DNA from: DATMQA01 sp035566895
GTDB taxonomy: Bacteria; Verrucomicrobiota; Verrucomicrobiia; Limisphaerales; UBA8199
Assembly: GCA_035566895.1 (NCBI GenBank)
Contig: DATMQA010000222.1
Span: 1-28,567, forward strand
Direction: 5' to 3'
DNA: 28,567 nt
Position numbers and translations under genes: made by a program. Position 1 is the first letter of the stretch. Each line of letters begins with the position of its first letter. Of this stretch, positions 8,860-18,000 are shown piece by piece. The notes under the pieces are model-generated. The model searched no databases. It saw only the letters and a list, made by a program, of their open reading frames with translations, and had not been told where the DNA came from.

Positions 8860-9257
8860 TTCGCCGCCTCCCGCACGACCGGGCCGCCATGCTGCTTGAT
8901 TTCCGGCCGCCATTCCAGCCGCACCATGCTGTCGTGCAGCGTGAGCCAGAAGCGCCCGGGCGGCAGGTTGGTGGCCGCGCCCGCGTGAATAGGGTATTCC
9001 TGGACCCCGTTTGTGAACGCGCGCCACTGCCCTGCCGCCAGCGCCTCGATTTCCCCATCGACGATTTCCATGGCGATTGCACGCTGATACAGGGCGCGTG
9101 CATAGTGTTTTTCCGAAGAAATCGAATAAGCTATTGGCAGCAGCGCGCCCGCCAGCAAGGCAATGGCCACCAGCAACTCGATCATCAAGGCGCCGGCTTC
9201 TGTAGCTGCTGTCCAGGAACGGCGGCGTGTTGATTTCGGCCTTCGGAATTTTACCAT
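8856..9257 (-). CDS. Prepilin-like protein, probably GspI-like
   Basis: 133 residues. After a basic leader the sequence EAG is followed by ALMIELLVAIALLAGALLPI, a prepilin N-terminal helix with Glu at +5. The size and small C-terminal domain fit the minor pseudopilin GspI. The start at 9257 overlaps the end of the upstream gspF gene by 7 nt and its stop overlaps the next gene by 4 nt. The order F-I-J-K follows that of classical type II secretion operons, but G and H are absent from the window. Confidence 0.75.
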   Translation of the reverse strand: MVKFRRPKSTRRRSWTAATEAGALMIELLVAIALLAGALLPIAYSISSEKHYARALYQRAIAMEIVDGEIEALAAGQWRAFTNGVQEYPIHAGAATNLPPGRFWLTLHDSMVRLEWRPEIKQHGGPVVREAAK

Positions 9258-10447
9258 AGCGTCGCCTGGTTCATAAGGTTGATCAACGCGAGGAACATCC
9301 CAATCACTATGCAGGCCACGATGAATCCATTGGCCAGCACGAAGAGGGTCGTGGTGATTTGGGCCGCGGTCTGTTCGAGTTGGAAGGCCTTGGCGTCAAG
9401 GGCTTCGTGCCAGCCCGTCAGCGCCCGCACGAAACTCCCGCTGCGCTGCAAAGCATTGGCCAAACGCCAGCGCAACTCGCCCGAATCGTCCATGGCCCGA
9501 ATCGCTTCCGGCAGCCTGACCCCTTCGGTGAGCCGGGAACGGACTTTTTCGGCGCGGCGGCGCATCACCAGGTTGGCCGTGGACTCTCCTGCGAGGCGCA
9601 CCGCCTCCGGTTCGGGCACCTGGGCATCGAGCAGCACCGCGAGCATGGCGGAAAAATCGCGCTGCATCCGCTTGCGCCGCCAGGGCAGCCGGTAACTGAG
9701 CCGGTCCGGAAGCCCCGGCAGGAGCAAGGAAACCCAACTCTGGAGCCGCGGCCCCCCCAGGTACGCCAGCACCGCCAACCAAATCAGGATGAAGAGCCCG
9801 ATCTGAAGAAACGTGATGACCGATTGCTCCGCAAACACCACGCGGGTGAAAGCAGGCAAGCTCCGTCCTTCAAAACTTGATTCAAAGACCGCTCTGAAGG
9901 CAGGGAAAACTTTTATCCTTAGCAGGATCGGGACGACAATCGTGAAGGGCGTCGCCAGCAAAGCCAGGATGAGCAGGTAATTGAGCGCGCCCCGCACCTG
10001 TGAGACGCCATCCCGCAGCAGCAACCGGCAGGCTGGCAGCACTTTGGCCACGTCCCCGATGCGTTCCCCGGCGCCGAGCATCGCCCGGATTTGTGGCGGG
10101 AGCAACCGAGGCACCCGCTCGAGCGCCTGGGTCAACCGCCGTCCTTCTCGGCAACTTGCCGCCAGAAGCTGGAATCGGTAACCGAGCGAGGGGTCCTGGC
10201 TCGACGCCGCATCTGTCACGGCTGCTTCTGGAGTCCGGCCCTCCTTGAGGCCGAGTTCAAGCAGGTCCAGGAACATGCGGGCCCGCTCGTTGCGCCGCAT
10301 CGGCAGCGTCAGCAGAAAATGGACGAAGTAGAGCAGCGCTATGACGGGCGACAGGCCCAGCACCACGAAGAGAACGAAACCCAAAACCAGGGTCGCGACA
10401 CCTCCGAGCGGGTCGGTTTGAAACAGTTGCTGCAGACTCCAGTTCAT
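9251..10447 (-). CDS. GspF/PilC-family inner-membrane platform protein (second copy)
   Basis: 398 residues from the ATG at 10447, whose A is shared with the TGA of the preceding gene. It begins with a hydrophobic double segment (TLVLGFVLFVVLGLSPVIAL onward). Two T2SSF domains follow, starting about RARMFLDLLELGLKEGRTPE and RDFSAMLAVLLDAQVPEPEA, each followed by membrane helices. The longer frame to 11134 overlaps the upstream gene and is rejected. It would anchor the GspE ATPase and pseudopilus assembly. It is clearly diverged from its neighbour, so this is an old duplication or a heteromeric pair. Confidence 0.85.
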   Translation of the reverse strand: MNWSLQQLFQTDPLGGVATLVLGFVLFVVLGLSPVIALLYFVHFLLTLPMRRNERARMFLDLLELGLKEGRTPEAAVTDAASSQDPSLGYRFQLLAASCREGRRLTQALERVPRLLPPQIRAMLGAGERIGDVAKVLPACRLLLRDGVSQVRGALNYLLILALLATPFTIVVPILLRIKVFPAFRAVFESSFEGRSLPAFTRVVFAEQSVITFLQIGLFILIWLAVLAYLGGPRLQSWVSLLLPGLPDRLSYRLPWRRKRMQRDFSAMLAVLLDAQVPEPEAVRLAGESTANLVMRRRAEKVRSRLTEGVRLPEAIRAMDDSGELRWRLANALQRSGSFVRALTGWHEALDAKAFQLEQTAAQITTTLFVLANGFIVACIVIGMFLALINLMNQATLW

Positions 10448-11430
10448 CACATGTTGCCCATGTCGCCCAGCCAGCTCATCATGACACTCATCGCTTTCAT
10501 CAGCGGCGCAACCTGCCAAAAAACCATTTGGCCCAGGAATAAAATGGAGACCGGCAGCGCCCCGTACAGCGCCAGCTCGATTCGGTAGGAGGCTCGCGCC
10601 TGGTAAATCTCCGCGGCCTTTTGGAACCCGGCGCCGACGTCCTCGCCCCCCTTTTGGACTAGCCAGAGGAACAGGGGCGGAAACGGCGGGCTGGGGCGAT
10701 ACCATTGGGTTGGCTTGCCTTGGCCGGCTTCGACGAAATAGCGCCAGCGGGCCAGCGCCGTTCTTGCGGGGCTGGCTCCTTCGAGCGTTTCGGCCATCGC
10801 CAGGGCCTCGGGCAGGGTGACGCCATTCCGCAGCATGAGGGCGATCGACGAAGCGAGCTGCGCCAGGCTCGCTTCCCGGAAAGCCGGCAAACGCCAGCGG
10901 AGTCGAGCCCGCCATTTGGGAATCCATAATGCCGCCAGCGCCAGGATTACTAAAGCGCCCAGCACCAGTGGCGGAATCCACATGCTGGCGATAAACAACG
11001 TTGGTTGCGGCCCGAACTGGTCGAAGAGGTTGCTGAGAAACCGGCTGAAAAGAACCGACAACACCAGAGTCAGTCCGAGGGAAACCAGCAGCACCAGCAA
11101 CGGATAGACCATCAGGCCCTTCAGCCGCGTCCACAGGGCATTGGCGCGATGATAGTGGTCCGCCAAAAGCGTCAGCACACCTGGCAGGTCGTTGCTCCGC
11201 GTGCCGACCTCCACCATGCGCTTATAGAAATCGGGCAGATTGCGCCGCACCAGGGCCTCCTTGAGTGGCGTTCCCTTGGCCAGGTCCCCTTCCAGAGCCT
11301 GGATTTCCGTGCGGAACGGGCCGGTTCGCATCCCGGCCGCTAATTGTTTGAGGGCGCCTTCCAGCGGGATGCCATCGCGCAACATCGCGCCAAGCTGCTG
11401 GTTAAAGAATGCGAATTCGTCGTGATTCAT
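10447..11430 (-). CDS. GspF/PilC-family inner-membrane platform protein (first copy)
   Basis: 327 residues, shorter than the ~400 of classical GspF because the N-terminal cytoplasmic extension is missing. The first T2SSF domain begins FAFFNQQLGAMLRDGIPLEG; the second contains LAQLASSIALMLRNGVTLPE. Helices: LMVYPLLVLLVSLGLTLVLS, then a WIPPLVLGALVILALAALWI pair, and one near the C-terminus. It partners the next gene, also gspF-like, with a 1-nt stop/start overlap. Confidence 0.87.
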   Translation of the reverse strand: MNHDEFAFFNQQLGAMLRDGIPLEGALKQLAAGMRTGPFRTEIQALEGDLAKGTPLKEALVRRNLPDFYKRMVEVGTRSNDLPGVLTLLADHYHRANALWTRLKGLMVYPLLVLLVSLGLTLVLSVLFSRFLSNLFDQFGPQPTLFIASMWIPPLVLGALVILALAALWIPKWRARLRWRLPAFREASLAQLASSIALMLRNGVTLPEALAMAETLEGASPARTALARWRYFVEAGQGKPTQWYRPSPPFPPLFLWLVQKGGEDVGAGFQKAAEIYQARASYRIELALYGALPVSILFLGQMVFWQVAPLMKAMSVMMSWLGDMGNM

Positions 11431-11509
11431 GTATCAGTTTAGATTCGTCGCTGAGGGTTGGACAGAGCTGGGCAGCGGTTGTCACGCGTCAAAATCATCC
11501 CCTTCCCCC

Positions 11510-11539
11510 CTCTTCCTCTTCCTCTTCCTCATCCTCGAC
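11510..11539. repeat. Hexamer array CTCTTC x3, CTCATC, CTCGAC
   Basis: Five consecutive 6-mers in a longer pyrimidine-rich tract (about 11498-11536). On the minus strand this is GAAGAG-type purine sequence, about 80 nt before the first gspF start and too far away to be its ribosome site. Confidence 0.75.
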
Positions 11540-11555
11540 GTCTTTCGAAATGTAA

Positions 11556-11624
11556 CAGCCGACCCAAGGAGGCTCTGATCAATACCAAAGATGCGCTGAA
11601 ATTTGAGCCTCCTTGCGTCGGCTG
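11556..11624. repeat. Long inverted repeat between gspE and gspF
   Basis: Arms 11556-11575 and 11605-11624 match at 19 of 20 positions; with one internal mismatch pair (AA/CC) three more base pairs form outside them. The loop is 29 nt. It lies 50 nt after the gspE stop on the minus strand. It could be an attenuator or terminator that lowers gspF expression, an RNA processing site, or a mobile palindromic element. No T-tract follows. Confidence 0.8.
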
Positions 11625-11673
11625 CCACAAGGGGAGTGATCCTTCAAACGCGCTCTTAGCCAGGTCCAAGCCC

Positions 11674-12780
11674 TTATTCAAACCCCAGCACGCGTTGAAC
11701 CTCCGGCTGGTTCGTGAGCCCAGCAAGCACCAGGGTTTTTGCTCGTTCGGCGAGCGAGGGATGCGCTGCCAGCTTTTCAACTTGTCTGGTTGCAATGCGC
11801 TCCCGCAAAGTGTCGTTTAACCGCAGCACTTCAATCAGCGGCAATCGCCCGCGGTAACCCGTGCTCAGGCATTCCGGGCAGCCCTTGCCCGCGCAGGCGG
11901 CACAGAGCCGGCGCAGCAGCCGCTGGTTCAGCACGAGCTCAACCGAGGAGGCCACCGCCGAGTGGTCTGCGCACAGGGCCAACAGCCGTTCGAAAACGCC
12001 TTTGCAGGAACCGGCATGCAGCGTCGAGACCACCAGGTGGCCCGTCAGCGCGGCGCGGATGGCGATATTGGCCGTTTCCTCGTCGCGAATTTCGCCGATG
12101 ACCAGCACCTGCGGGTCCTGGCGCAGCAGGTGCCGCGCGGCTTTGGCGAAATCCAGGCCCCGCGCTTCGTTCACCTCGGTTTGCATCACCCCCGGGACAA
12201 TCTGCTCGGCGGGGTCTTCGATGCTGATGATGTGGCGTCCGCCCTGGCCGGCCAGGTGGCGGAGGCAGGCATAGATGGTTGTCGTCTTGCCGCTGCCGGC
12301 CGGGCCGGTCAACAACAGCAGGCCGGAGGTCTGGCGCAGGAAACCCTCCAGTTCCGTGGTGACTTCTTTGGCGAACTCCAACTGGTTCAGCGTGCGGACT
12401 TCCGCGGCGTTGAAGAGCCGCAACACGATCTTCTCGCCGGTGACCGTCGGATAGGTTGAGACGCGGATGTCGCTCCGGGCATTGAGACTGGCCTTGTCGA
12501 TGCGGCCATCCTGCGGCAGGGATTCCTGGTAGGTCTTGAGCCGAGCCAGAAACTTGATTCGACCGAACACGCGCTCCGCCAGCGCGGCGGGCATCTCCTT
12601 CGGTGGAGCCATAACCCCGTCGAGCCGGAAGGAAACCGAGGCGGAACCTTCGTGCATCTGCAGGTGAATATCACTGGCATCGACCCGCTCCGCCTCGTGC
12701 ACGAAATCCTCCAGCACCTTTGGCGCGGAGGTTTCAAATTCGTTGTCTTCTGTCGAGGGCTTCTTTCGCTTTGTCGCCAT
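11674..12780 (-). CDS. GspE/PilB-family secretion ATPase
   Basis: Hexameric AAA-like ATPase that powers pseudopilus assembly at the inner membrane. 368 residues; motifs are Walker A GPAGSGKTT (159-167), Asp box region SIEDPAEQ (186-193), Walker B LVIGEIRDEE (226-235), His box STLHAG (252-257) and a four-cysteine zinc site C293, C296, C301 and C304. It lacks the ~150-residue N1 domain of classical GspE and begins close to the N2 domain (DASDIHLQ, 34-41). PilT is similar in size, but the four-Cys motif favours the GspE/PilB side. It is the first gene of the secretion-like cluster, separated from gspF by 243 nt. Confidence 0.9.
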   Translation of the reverse strand: MATKRKKPSTEDNEFETSAPKVLEDFVHEAERVDASDIHLQMHEGSASVSFRLDGVMAPPKEMPAALAERVFGRIKFLARLKTYQESLPQDGRIDKASLNARSDIRVSTYPTVTGEKIVLRLFNAAEVRTLNQLEFAKEVTTELEGFLRQTSGLLLLTGPAGSGKTTTIYACLRHLAGQGGRHIISIEDPAEQIVPGVMQTEVNEARGLDFAKAARHLLRQDPQVLVIGEIRDEETANIAIRAALTGHLVVSTLHAGSCKGVFERLLALCADHSAVASSVELVLNQRLLRRLCAACAGKGCPECLSTGYRGRLPLIEVLRLNDTLRERIATRQVEKLAAHPSLAERAKTLVLAGLTNQPEVQRVLGFE

Positions 12781-12848
12781 GCGGCTTCCGAATGAATCCT
12801 GCGCAATTTTATGTGGGCAACCAAGCCTAATCAGTGCAGGCTACGCGT

Positions 12849-13199
12849 ATGAGCACCGATGCGGGTCCCGACCAACACGCGCTGTTCCTGGCGGAGGAAG
12901 TTTTGCGGACCATCTACGGCGACGATTATAAAGGGTGCACCGTCCGCCCTGAAGACATTTCCGCGGTCATCCGGCAGGGCCTCGAGCGACAGCAGGCGCA
13001 AAGCCGGGACCTTATCGAGCTTTACGAAAAAGTCGTCGAAGCCGCCCACCTGCTCTCGACTCCGCCTGATGCCAGCAAGGTGACCGAGCCAGGAACGCTG
13101 CGTTCTTTGCTCAGCGAGCGCCTCGACGGCATCCATGCGATTACCACCAAAACGATGGAAACGACTTCACGCGTGCGGAAGAATCTCGGAAAAGATTGA
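12849..13199 (+). CDS. Conserved-looking hypothetical helical protein
   Basis: 116 residues from the ATG at 12849, divergent from gspE (68-nt gap). I do not recognise a family. It is rich in Glu, Leu and Arg without a signal peptide or membrane helix; segments such as IRQGLERQQAQSRDLIELYE suggest a cytoplasmic helical bundle or coiled coil. The next gene starts 47 nt downstream on the same strand. Codon use resembles its neighbours, so I consider it real. Confidence 0.6.
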   Translation: MSTDAGPDQHALFLAEEVLRTIYGDDYKGCTVRPEDISAVIRQGLERQQAQSRDLIELYEKVVEAAHLLSTPPDASKVTEPGTLRSLLSERLDGIHAITTKTMETTSRVRKNLGKD

Positions 13200-13246
13200 A
13201 ATCTTCGTCGCCCCGCCTAAACTGCCGACGACCGCTACCGACCATT

Positions 13247-15052
13247 ATGAAATCACTTCCCTGGGCCATTGGTCTGTGCCTCGGAACCGAACTCCTCGTA
13301 GCCCGCGCGCAGACCTCGCCAACTAAAACAAACACCACCGGCGTCATCGCCCGCATCCGGGACGAAGGCCTGAACCGGTCAGAGGTGATGCCGACGCTGA
13401 CGTATCTTACTGAAGTGATCGGTCCACGGCTAACCGGTTCGCCCAATCTCAAGCGCGCCAATGAATGGACCCGCGACAAACTGGCTTGTTGGGGCCTGAC
13501 CAACGCGCACCTCGAGGCCTGGGGGCCGTTCGGACGCGGTTGGTCGCTCAAGCGGTTCTCGGCCCAGCTTGTCGAACCGCAAACCATTCCACTCATCAGC
13601 TATCCAAACGCCTGGTCCCCGGGATTCGCTCGACCGCTCGTGGCGGATGTGGTCTTCCTCGATGTGAAGACCAACGCAGATTTGGAAAAGTACAAAGGCA
13701 AATTGACTGGGACCATTGTGTTGGCCAGTCCCGTGCGCGAACTCAAGCCGCACTTCGAACCGCTCGCCGTCCGCCAGAGTGAAAGCAATCTGCTTTGGTA
13801 TGCCAACGCAGGGGAAACCCGTTCGTTATTCGGGGGCTCAAATCGATTCGGCGGGTTCAGACGCATTGGGACCGGCTCCCCGGCGCGGAGCAGGCAGGCA
13901 GGCGTCGAGGATGAGTCAGCGACTGGCACCAACACCCCGGCTGCCGCTGCGGAGGCCGGCAGCCGCCGCAGCGCTGCCGTCACGCGCCTGGGCTTTCAGA
14001 CGCGGTATCTGGCGTTCCTGGCCAGGGAAGGTGCCGCCCTGGTTGTCAATGCGAGTTCGCAGGGCGACGGGGGAACTGTGTTTGTCGCGGCTGCTTCGGT
14101 CCCTGGGCCGGACCTTCGAGCAGCCTATACCCCCACCAATGCACCGCGGGCCTGGGCCACGAATGCCCCCAAAATCCCGCCGCAAATCACCCTCGCCACG
14201 GAAGACTATAATCGCCTGGCTCGCATGATTCAGCAGGGCGAGAAACTGAAGATGGCCGTCGATCTCCAGGTGCAGTTCCACGAAGACGATTTCATGGCTT
14301 ATAACACCATTGCCGAACTTCCCGGCAGTGATCTCAAGGATGAAGTCGTCATGCTCGGCGCTCACATGGATTCCTGGCACACCGGCACCGGCGCAACCGA
14401 TAACGGCGCAGGCGTCGCGGCGACCATGGAGGCGATGCGCATCCTGGCTGCCCTCAAGCTCCAACCAAGGCGCACCATTCGCCTCGGCCTGTGGAGCGGA
14501 GAAGAGCAGGGGTTGTTCGGGTCCAAGGCCTATGTGGCCCGTCACTTCGGTTATTATACCAACAGTAGCGAGCGGGCCAGCCTCCGCGCGCCAAGTGACC
14601 CGGACCGGGACCAGGCGCCGCCGCGGCGCGCCTCGACCAATTCGCCGCCGGCACGCCGCCTCGTGCGCGAACCCGAGTATCAAAAGCTCTCCGCGTACTT
14701 TAACCTCGACAATGGCGCCGGCAAAATTCGCGGCGTCTATATGCAAGGCAACGAAGCGGTTCGCCCGCTCTTCCGCCACTGGCTCGAACCCTTCCACGAC
14801 CTGGACGCCGACACTCTTACCCTCTCAAACACCTCCGGCACCGACCATACTTCGTTCGATGCCATCGGCTTGCCGGGTTTTCAGTTTATTCAGGACCCGC
14901 TGGATTACCGCAGCCGCACCCACCATTCCAATGAGGACGTCCTCGACCGCATCCAGCCTGACGATCTCAAACAAGCCGCCGTTATCCTCGCCGCGTTCGC
15001 CTACGACGCCGCGAACGTCGACGAAAAATTGCCCCGCAAACCGGTTGAATGA
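13247..15052 (+). CDS. Exported M28-family zinc metallopeptidase
   Basis: Probable aminopeptidase or carboxypeptidase acting in the periplasm or outside the cell. The ATG at 13247 opens a signal peptide (MKSLPWAIGLCLGTELLVARA). Zinc-site motifs: GAHMDSW (~370), GATDNGAG (bridging Asp, ~387), SGEEQG (catalytic Glu pair, ~418), YFNLDNGAG (~487) and RTHHSNED (His, ~558). A protease-associated-like region precedes the catalytic part, with a low-complexity Ala/Arg insert around 205-245. Length 601 residues. The tricorn-like gene starts 3 nt after its stop, so the two are very probably co-expressed. Confidence 0.88.
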   Translation: MKSLPWAIGLCLGTELLVARAQTSPTKTNTTGVIARIRDEGLNRSEVMPTLTYLTEVIGPRLTGSPNLKRANEWTRDKLACWGLTNAHLEAWGPFGRGWSLKRFSAQLVEPQTIPLISYPNAWSPGFARPLVADVVFLDVKTNADLEKYKGKLTGTIVLASPVRELKPHFEPLAVRQSESNLLWYANAGETRSLFGGSNRFGGFRRIGTGSPARSRQAGVEDESATGTNTPAAAAEAGSRRSAAVTRLGFQTRYLAFLAREGAALVVNASSQGDGGTVFVAAASVPGPDLRAAYTPTNAPRAWATNAPKIPPQITLATEDYNRLARMIQQGEKLKMAVDLQVQFHEDDFMAYNTIAELPGSDLKDEVVMLGAHMDSWHTGTGATDNGAGVAATMEAMRILAALKLQPRRTIRLGLWSGEEQGLFGSKAYVARHFGYYTNSSERASLRAPSDPDRDQAPPRRASTNSPPARRLVREPEYQKLSAYFNLDNGAGKIRGVYMQGNEAVRPLFRHWLEPFHDLDADTLTLSNTSGTDHTSFDAIGLPGFQFIQDPLDYRSRTHHSNEDVLDRIQPDDLKQAAVILAAFAYDAANVDEKLPRKPVE

Positions 15053-15055
15053 TGT

Positions 15056-18000
15056 ATGAAACGACTCCTCTTCCTCTTGGCGCTCGCCGTTCCAATTGGA
15101 CCGCTTGCCGCCGCTCCCGCCTCTCCAACCCACACCCATCTCCTCCGCCATCCTGCCTACTCCAAAGGCAAAGTTGCCTTCAGCTACCTGGGCGATCTCT
15201 GGCTCGCCAACGAAGATGGCTCCGGCCTCCAGCGCCTCACCGACCACAAGGCCCGCGAGATTCTTCCGCGTTTCTCGCCCGATGGCAAATGGCTCGCCTT
15301 TTCCTCCGACCGCGAAGGCAATTACGACGTTTATGTCATGCCCGTCCAGGGCGGGAAACCGCGTCAACTGACCTTTCACAGCGCTGACGACATGGTCGTT
15401 GGCTGGGCGGCTGACAGCCAACGCGTTCTGTTTTCCTCGTCGCGCGGCAAAGGGGCTTTCCCGAGCGTCACCACCCTTTGGACCATTTCTGCTGAAGGCG
15501 GCATGGAGCACCCCCTCCACACGGACTGGGGCTCCTGGGGCAGTTATTCTCCCGATGGTTCCAAGCTCGCCTTTACGCGCCACCCAGGCGTCTGGTCCCG
15601 CAAACACTACCGAGGCAGCTACGCCGTGGACCTTTGGCTTCTGGACGGGCCGTCGAAGAAGTTCACCAAACTCGGCGACCCCGATTACAAAGGCAACTAT
15701 TTGTGGCCAATGTACGGACGTGATGGCGACATTTATTTCGTCGCTGACCGCCTGGCGGAGGAGAAGAACGTCCAGTACTGCGGCCCGGACGTCATGAAGA
15801 GCGTCAACAATATCTGGAAAATCAGCGAGAAAGGCGGCAAGCCCATCCAAGTCACCCATCACACCAGCGGCAATCTGTTTTTCCCTTCCATCTCGGCCGA
15901 CGGCAAAACCATCGTGTACGAAGAAAACTTCGGATTTTGGAAACTCGACCTCGCCAGCGGCAAGAGCACCGAAATCCATCTCGACATCAAATCCGATTCC
16001 AAAGACAACGACGTCGAGTTGCGAACCGTTCAGGGCGAGGCCGAAAGCTTCCACCTGTCGCCTTCCAGCAAGCGCGCGGCCATTTCGACCCACGGCGAAA
16101 TCTTCACCATCGCCACCGACCGCGGCGAAGTTCAGCGCGTCACCGAAACCTTTTGGCGTGAACAATCGCCGCGCTGGTCGCCGGATGGTAAATGGATTGC
16201 CTTTGTCTCCGACCGCACCGGACGTGAGGAAGTTTGGATCGCCGATGAGCGTGGCCGGCATCTGAAGCAGCTCAGCGATTTGGATTGCGATAAGTCCTCG
16301 CTCACCTGGGCGCCGGATTCCAAATCGCTTCTCTGGGCCGGCTCCGACCACAAGCTTCGCCAGGTCGAAATCGAAACCGCCAAAACCGAGGAGTTAGTCG
16401 GCAGCGACATCGGCCCGATTACCACGCCGCAGTTCTCGCCGGACAGCAAATGGATTTCCTATTCGAAGCAGGATGCGATTTTGCGCTCGCACGTTTACGT
16501 CAAGCCGTTGTCCGGCGGCGAGGAGCATCTGATTGAAGCCGAGGATTTCCTGTTGTCCAGTGGTGCCAAATGGACGCCGGATGGCAAGAAGCTCCTGCTG
16601 CTGGGCGGCCTGGGCGCGCCGGGCATGTCCTCCCTCAACCGTACGGTCATGCAGCTTTACAGTGTACCGCTAACCCATCTGGATAAGAACCCGGACGACC
16701 GTGATGTCGATACCGAAGAGCAGGCGCAGGCAGCCGAGGCAACGCCGCGCCGCAGCGGGGCAAGAGCAGAAGCCGCACCCGCTGCCAAAACTGGGACCGG
16801 CGACGAAGATACTGATTCGCCCCGGCGCGCCAGGAATCCCGGCACGGAGACGGCGACTTCGGGCAAGGTGGAGGTGAAGATCGAATGGGACGGCCTGGAG
16901 CGGCGGATGCGCAAGCTCACCAGCCTGGGTGGTTCCGTGATGTCGGTTGCGCCCGCTCCGGACAGTCGAACCTACGCGTTTGTGGCGATGGGTGGCGGTG
17001 AAGAGGGCTCGCGCGGCGGCGCCGGCGGCGGCCCGGCCCTTTACACCATCTCCGAGAGTGGGACCAACCTGCTCCGTGTCGCGCAAGGCGCCCCGCCCGA
17101 ACCTTCGGATGAAACCCCACGCGGCCGCGGCGGGTTTGGCGGTGGCTTCGGCGAACCGCAATGGTCCAAAGACGGTCGCAGTATCTATTACCTGCAAGCC
17201 GGCGGCATCTACGCCGTGGCGATCTCGGGTGGTTCGGCGGGCGACAGCGGCACAGGCTCCGCTGCCGGCGGATTTGCCGGAAGATCCCGGTCGCGCGGAG
17301 CCGCCCCGTCTGCGGCTCCTTCCGATTCCTCCTCGACGCCCCGGCGTATCAATTTTACCGTGCGGTTGGAAGTGGATCAGATCGCCGAACGCCGGCAGGT
17401 TTTTGAAGAGGCGTGGCGCGTGATGAAGAACCGCTTTTACGATCCTAAGATGCACGGTGTGGACTGGGCCGCCGCGAAAGAGACTTATGAACCATTGCTG
17501 GGCGACATCGCCGATTCCGAGGAGCTGCACAACGTGATCATGGAGATGATCGGCGAACTCAACGCTTCTCATACCGGCATCTCGGGCGGCGGCAACACCG
17601 ATTCCACGCGTGAACGCGTCCAAACCCGGCATCCCGGCTTCGACCTCGAGCCCGACGCTTCGGGTTATTACACGGTCTCACAGATCCTTAAAAAGGGACC
17701 CGCCGACCATGATTACGTTAAACTCGCGCCCGGCAATTTCATCCTGGCCGTCAACGGCAAAGAATTGAAGACCAGCGACAATTATTGGCGGTTCTTTAAC
17801 CTCGTTCCTGGCCGTAAATTTGAATTTACCGTCAATTCCAAACCCCAGTTGGACGGTTCCTGGAGCGTTTCCCTTGAACCGCTCAGTTCCCGCGCTCTCG
17901 CCGACCTCGAATACGAGCGCTGGGTGGACGACCACAAAAAAATGGTCGAAAAACTCTGCGACGGCGCTATCGGTTACCTGCACATCCGGGCGATGGACGC

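Noticed and set aside
10448..11134. N-terminal extension of the second gspF copy
   Set aside because: Overlaps the first gspF in another frame; the ATG at 10447 gives a normal-size protein.
11458..11820. 120-codon plus-strand frame over the pyrimidine tract and inverted repeat
   Set aside because: Runs through low-complexity repeats and the end of gspE; no recognisable protein features.
13872..13985. Low-complexity Ala/Arg segment in the M28 gene as a frameshift
   Set aside because: The frame stays open and the family motifs resume downstream; it is a linker-like insert rather than an error.
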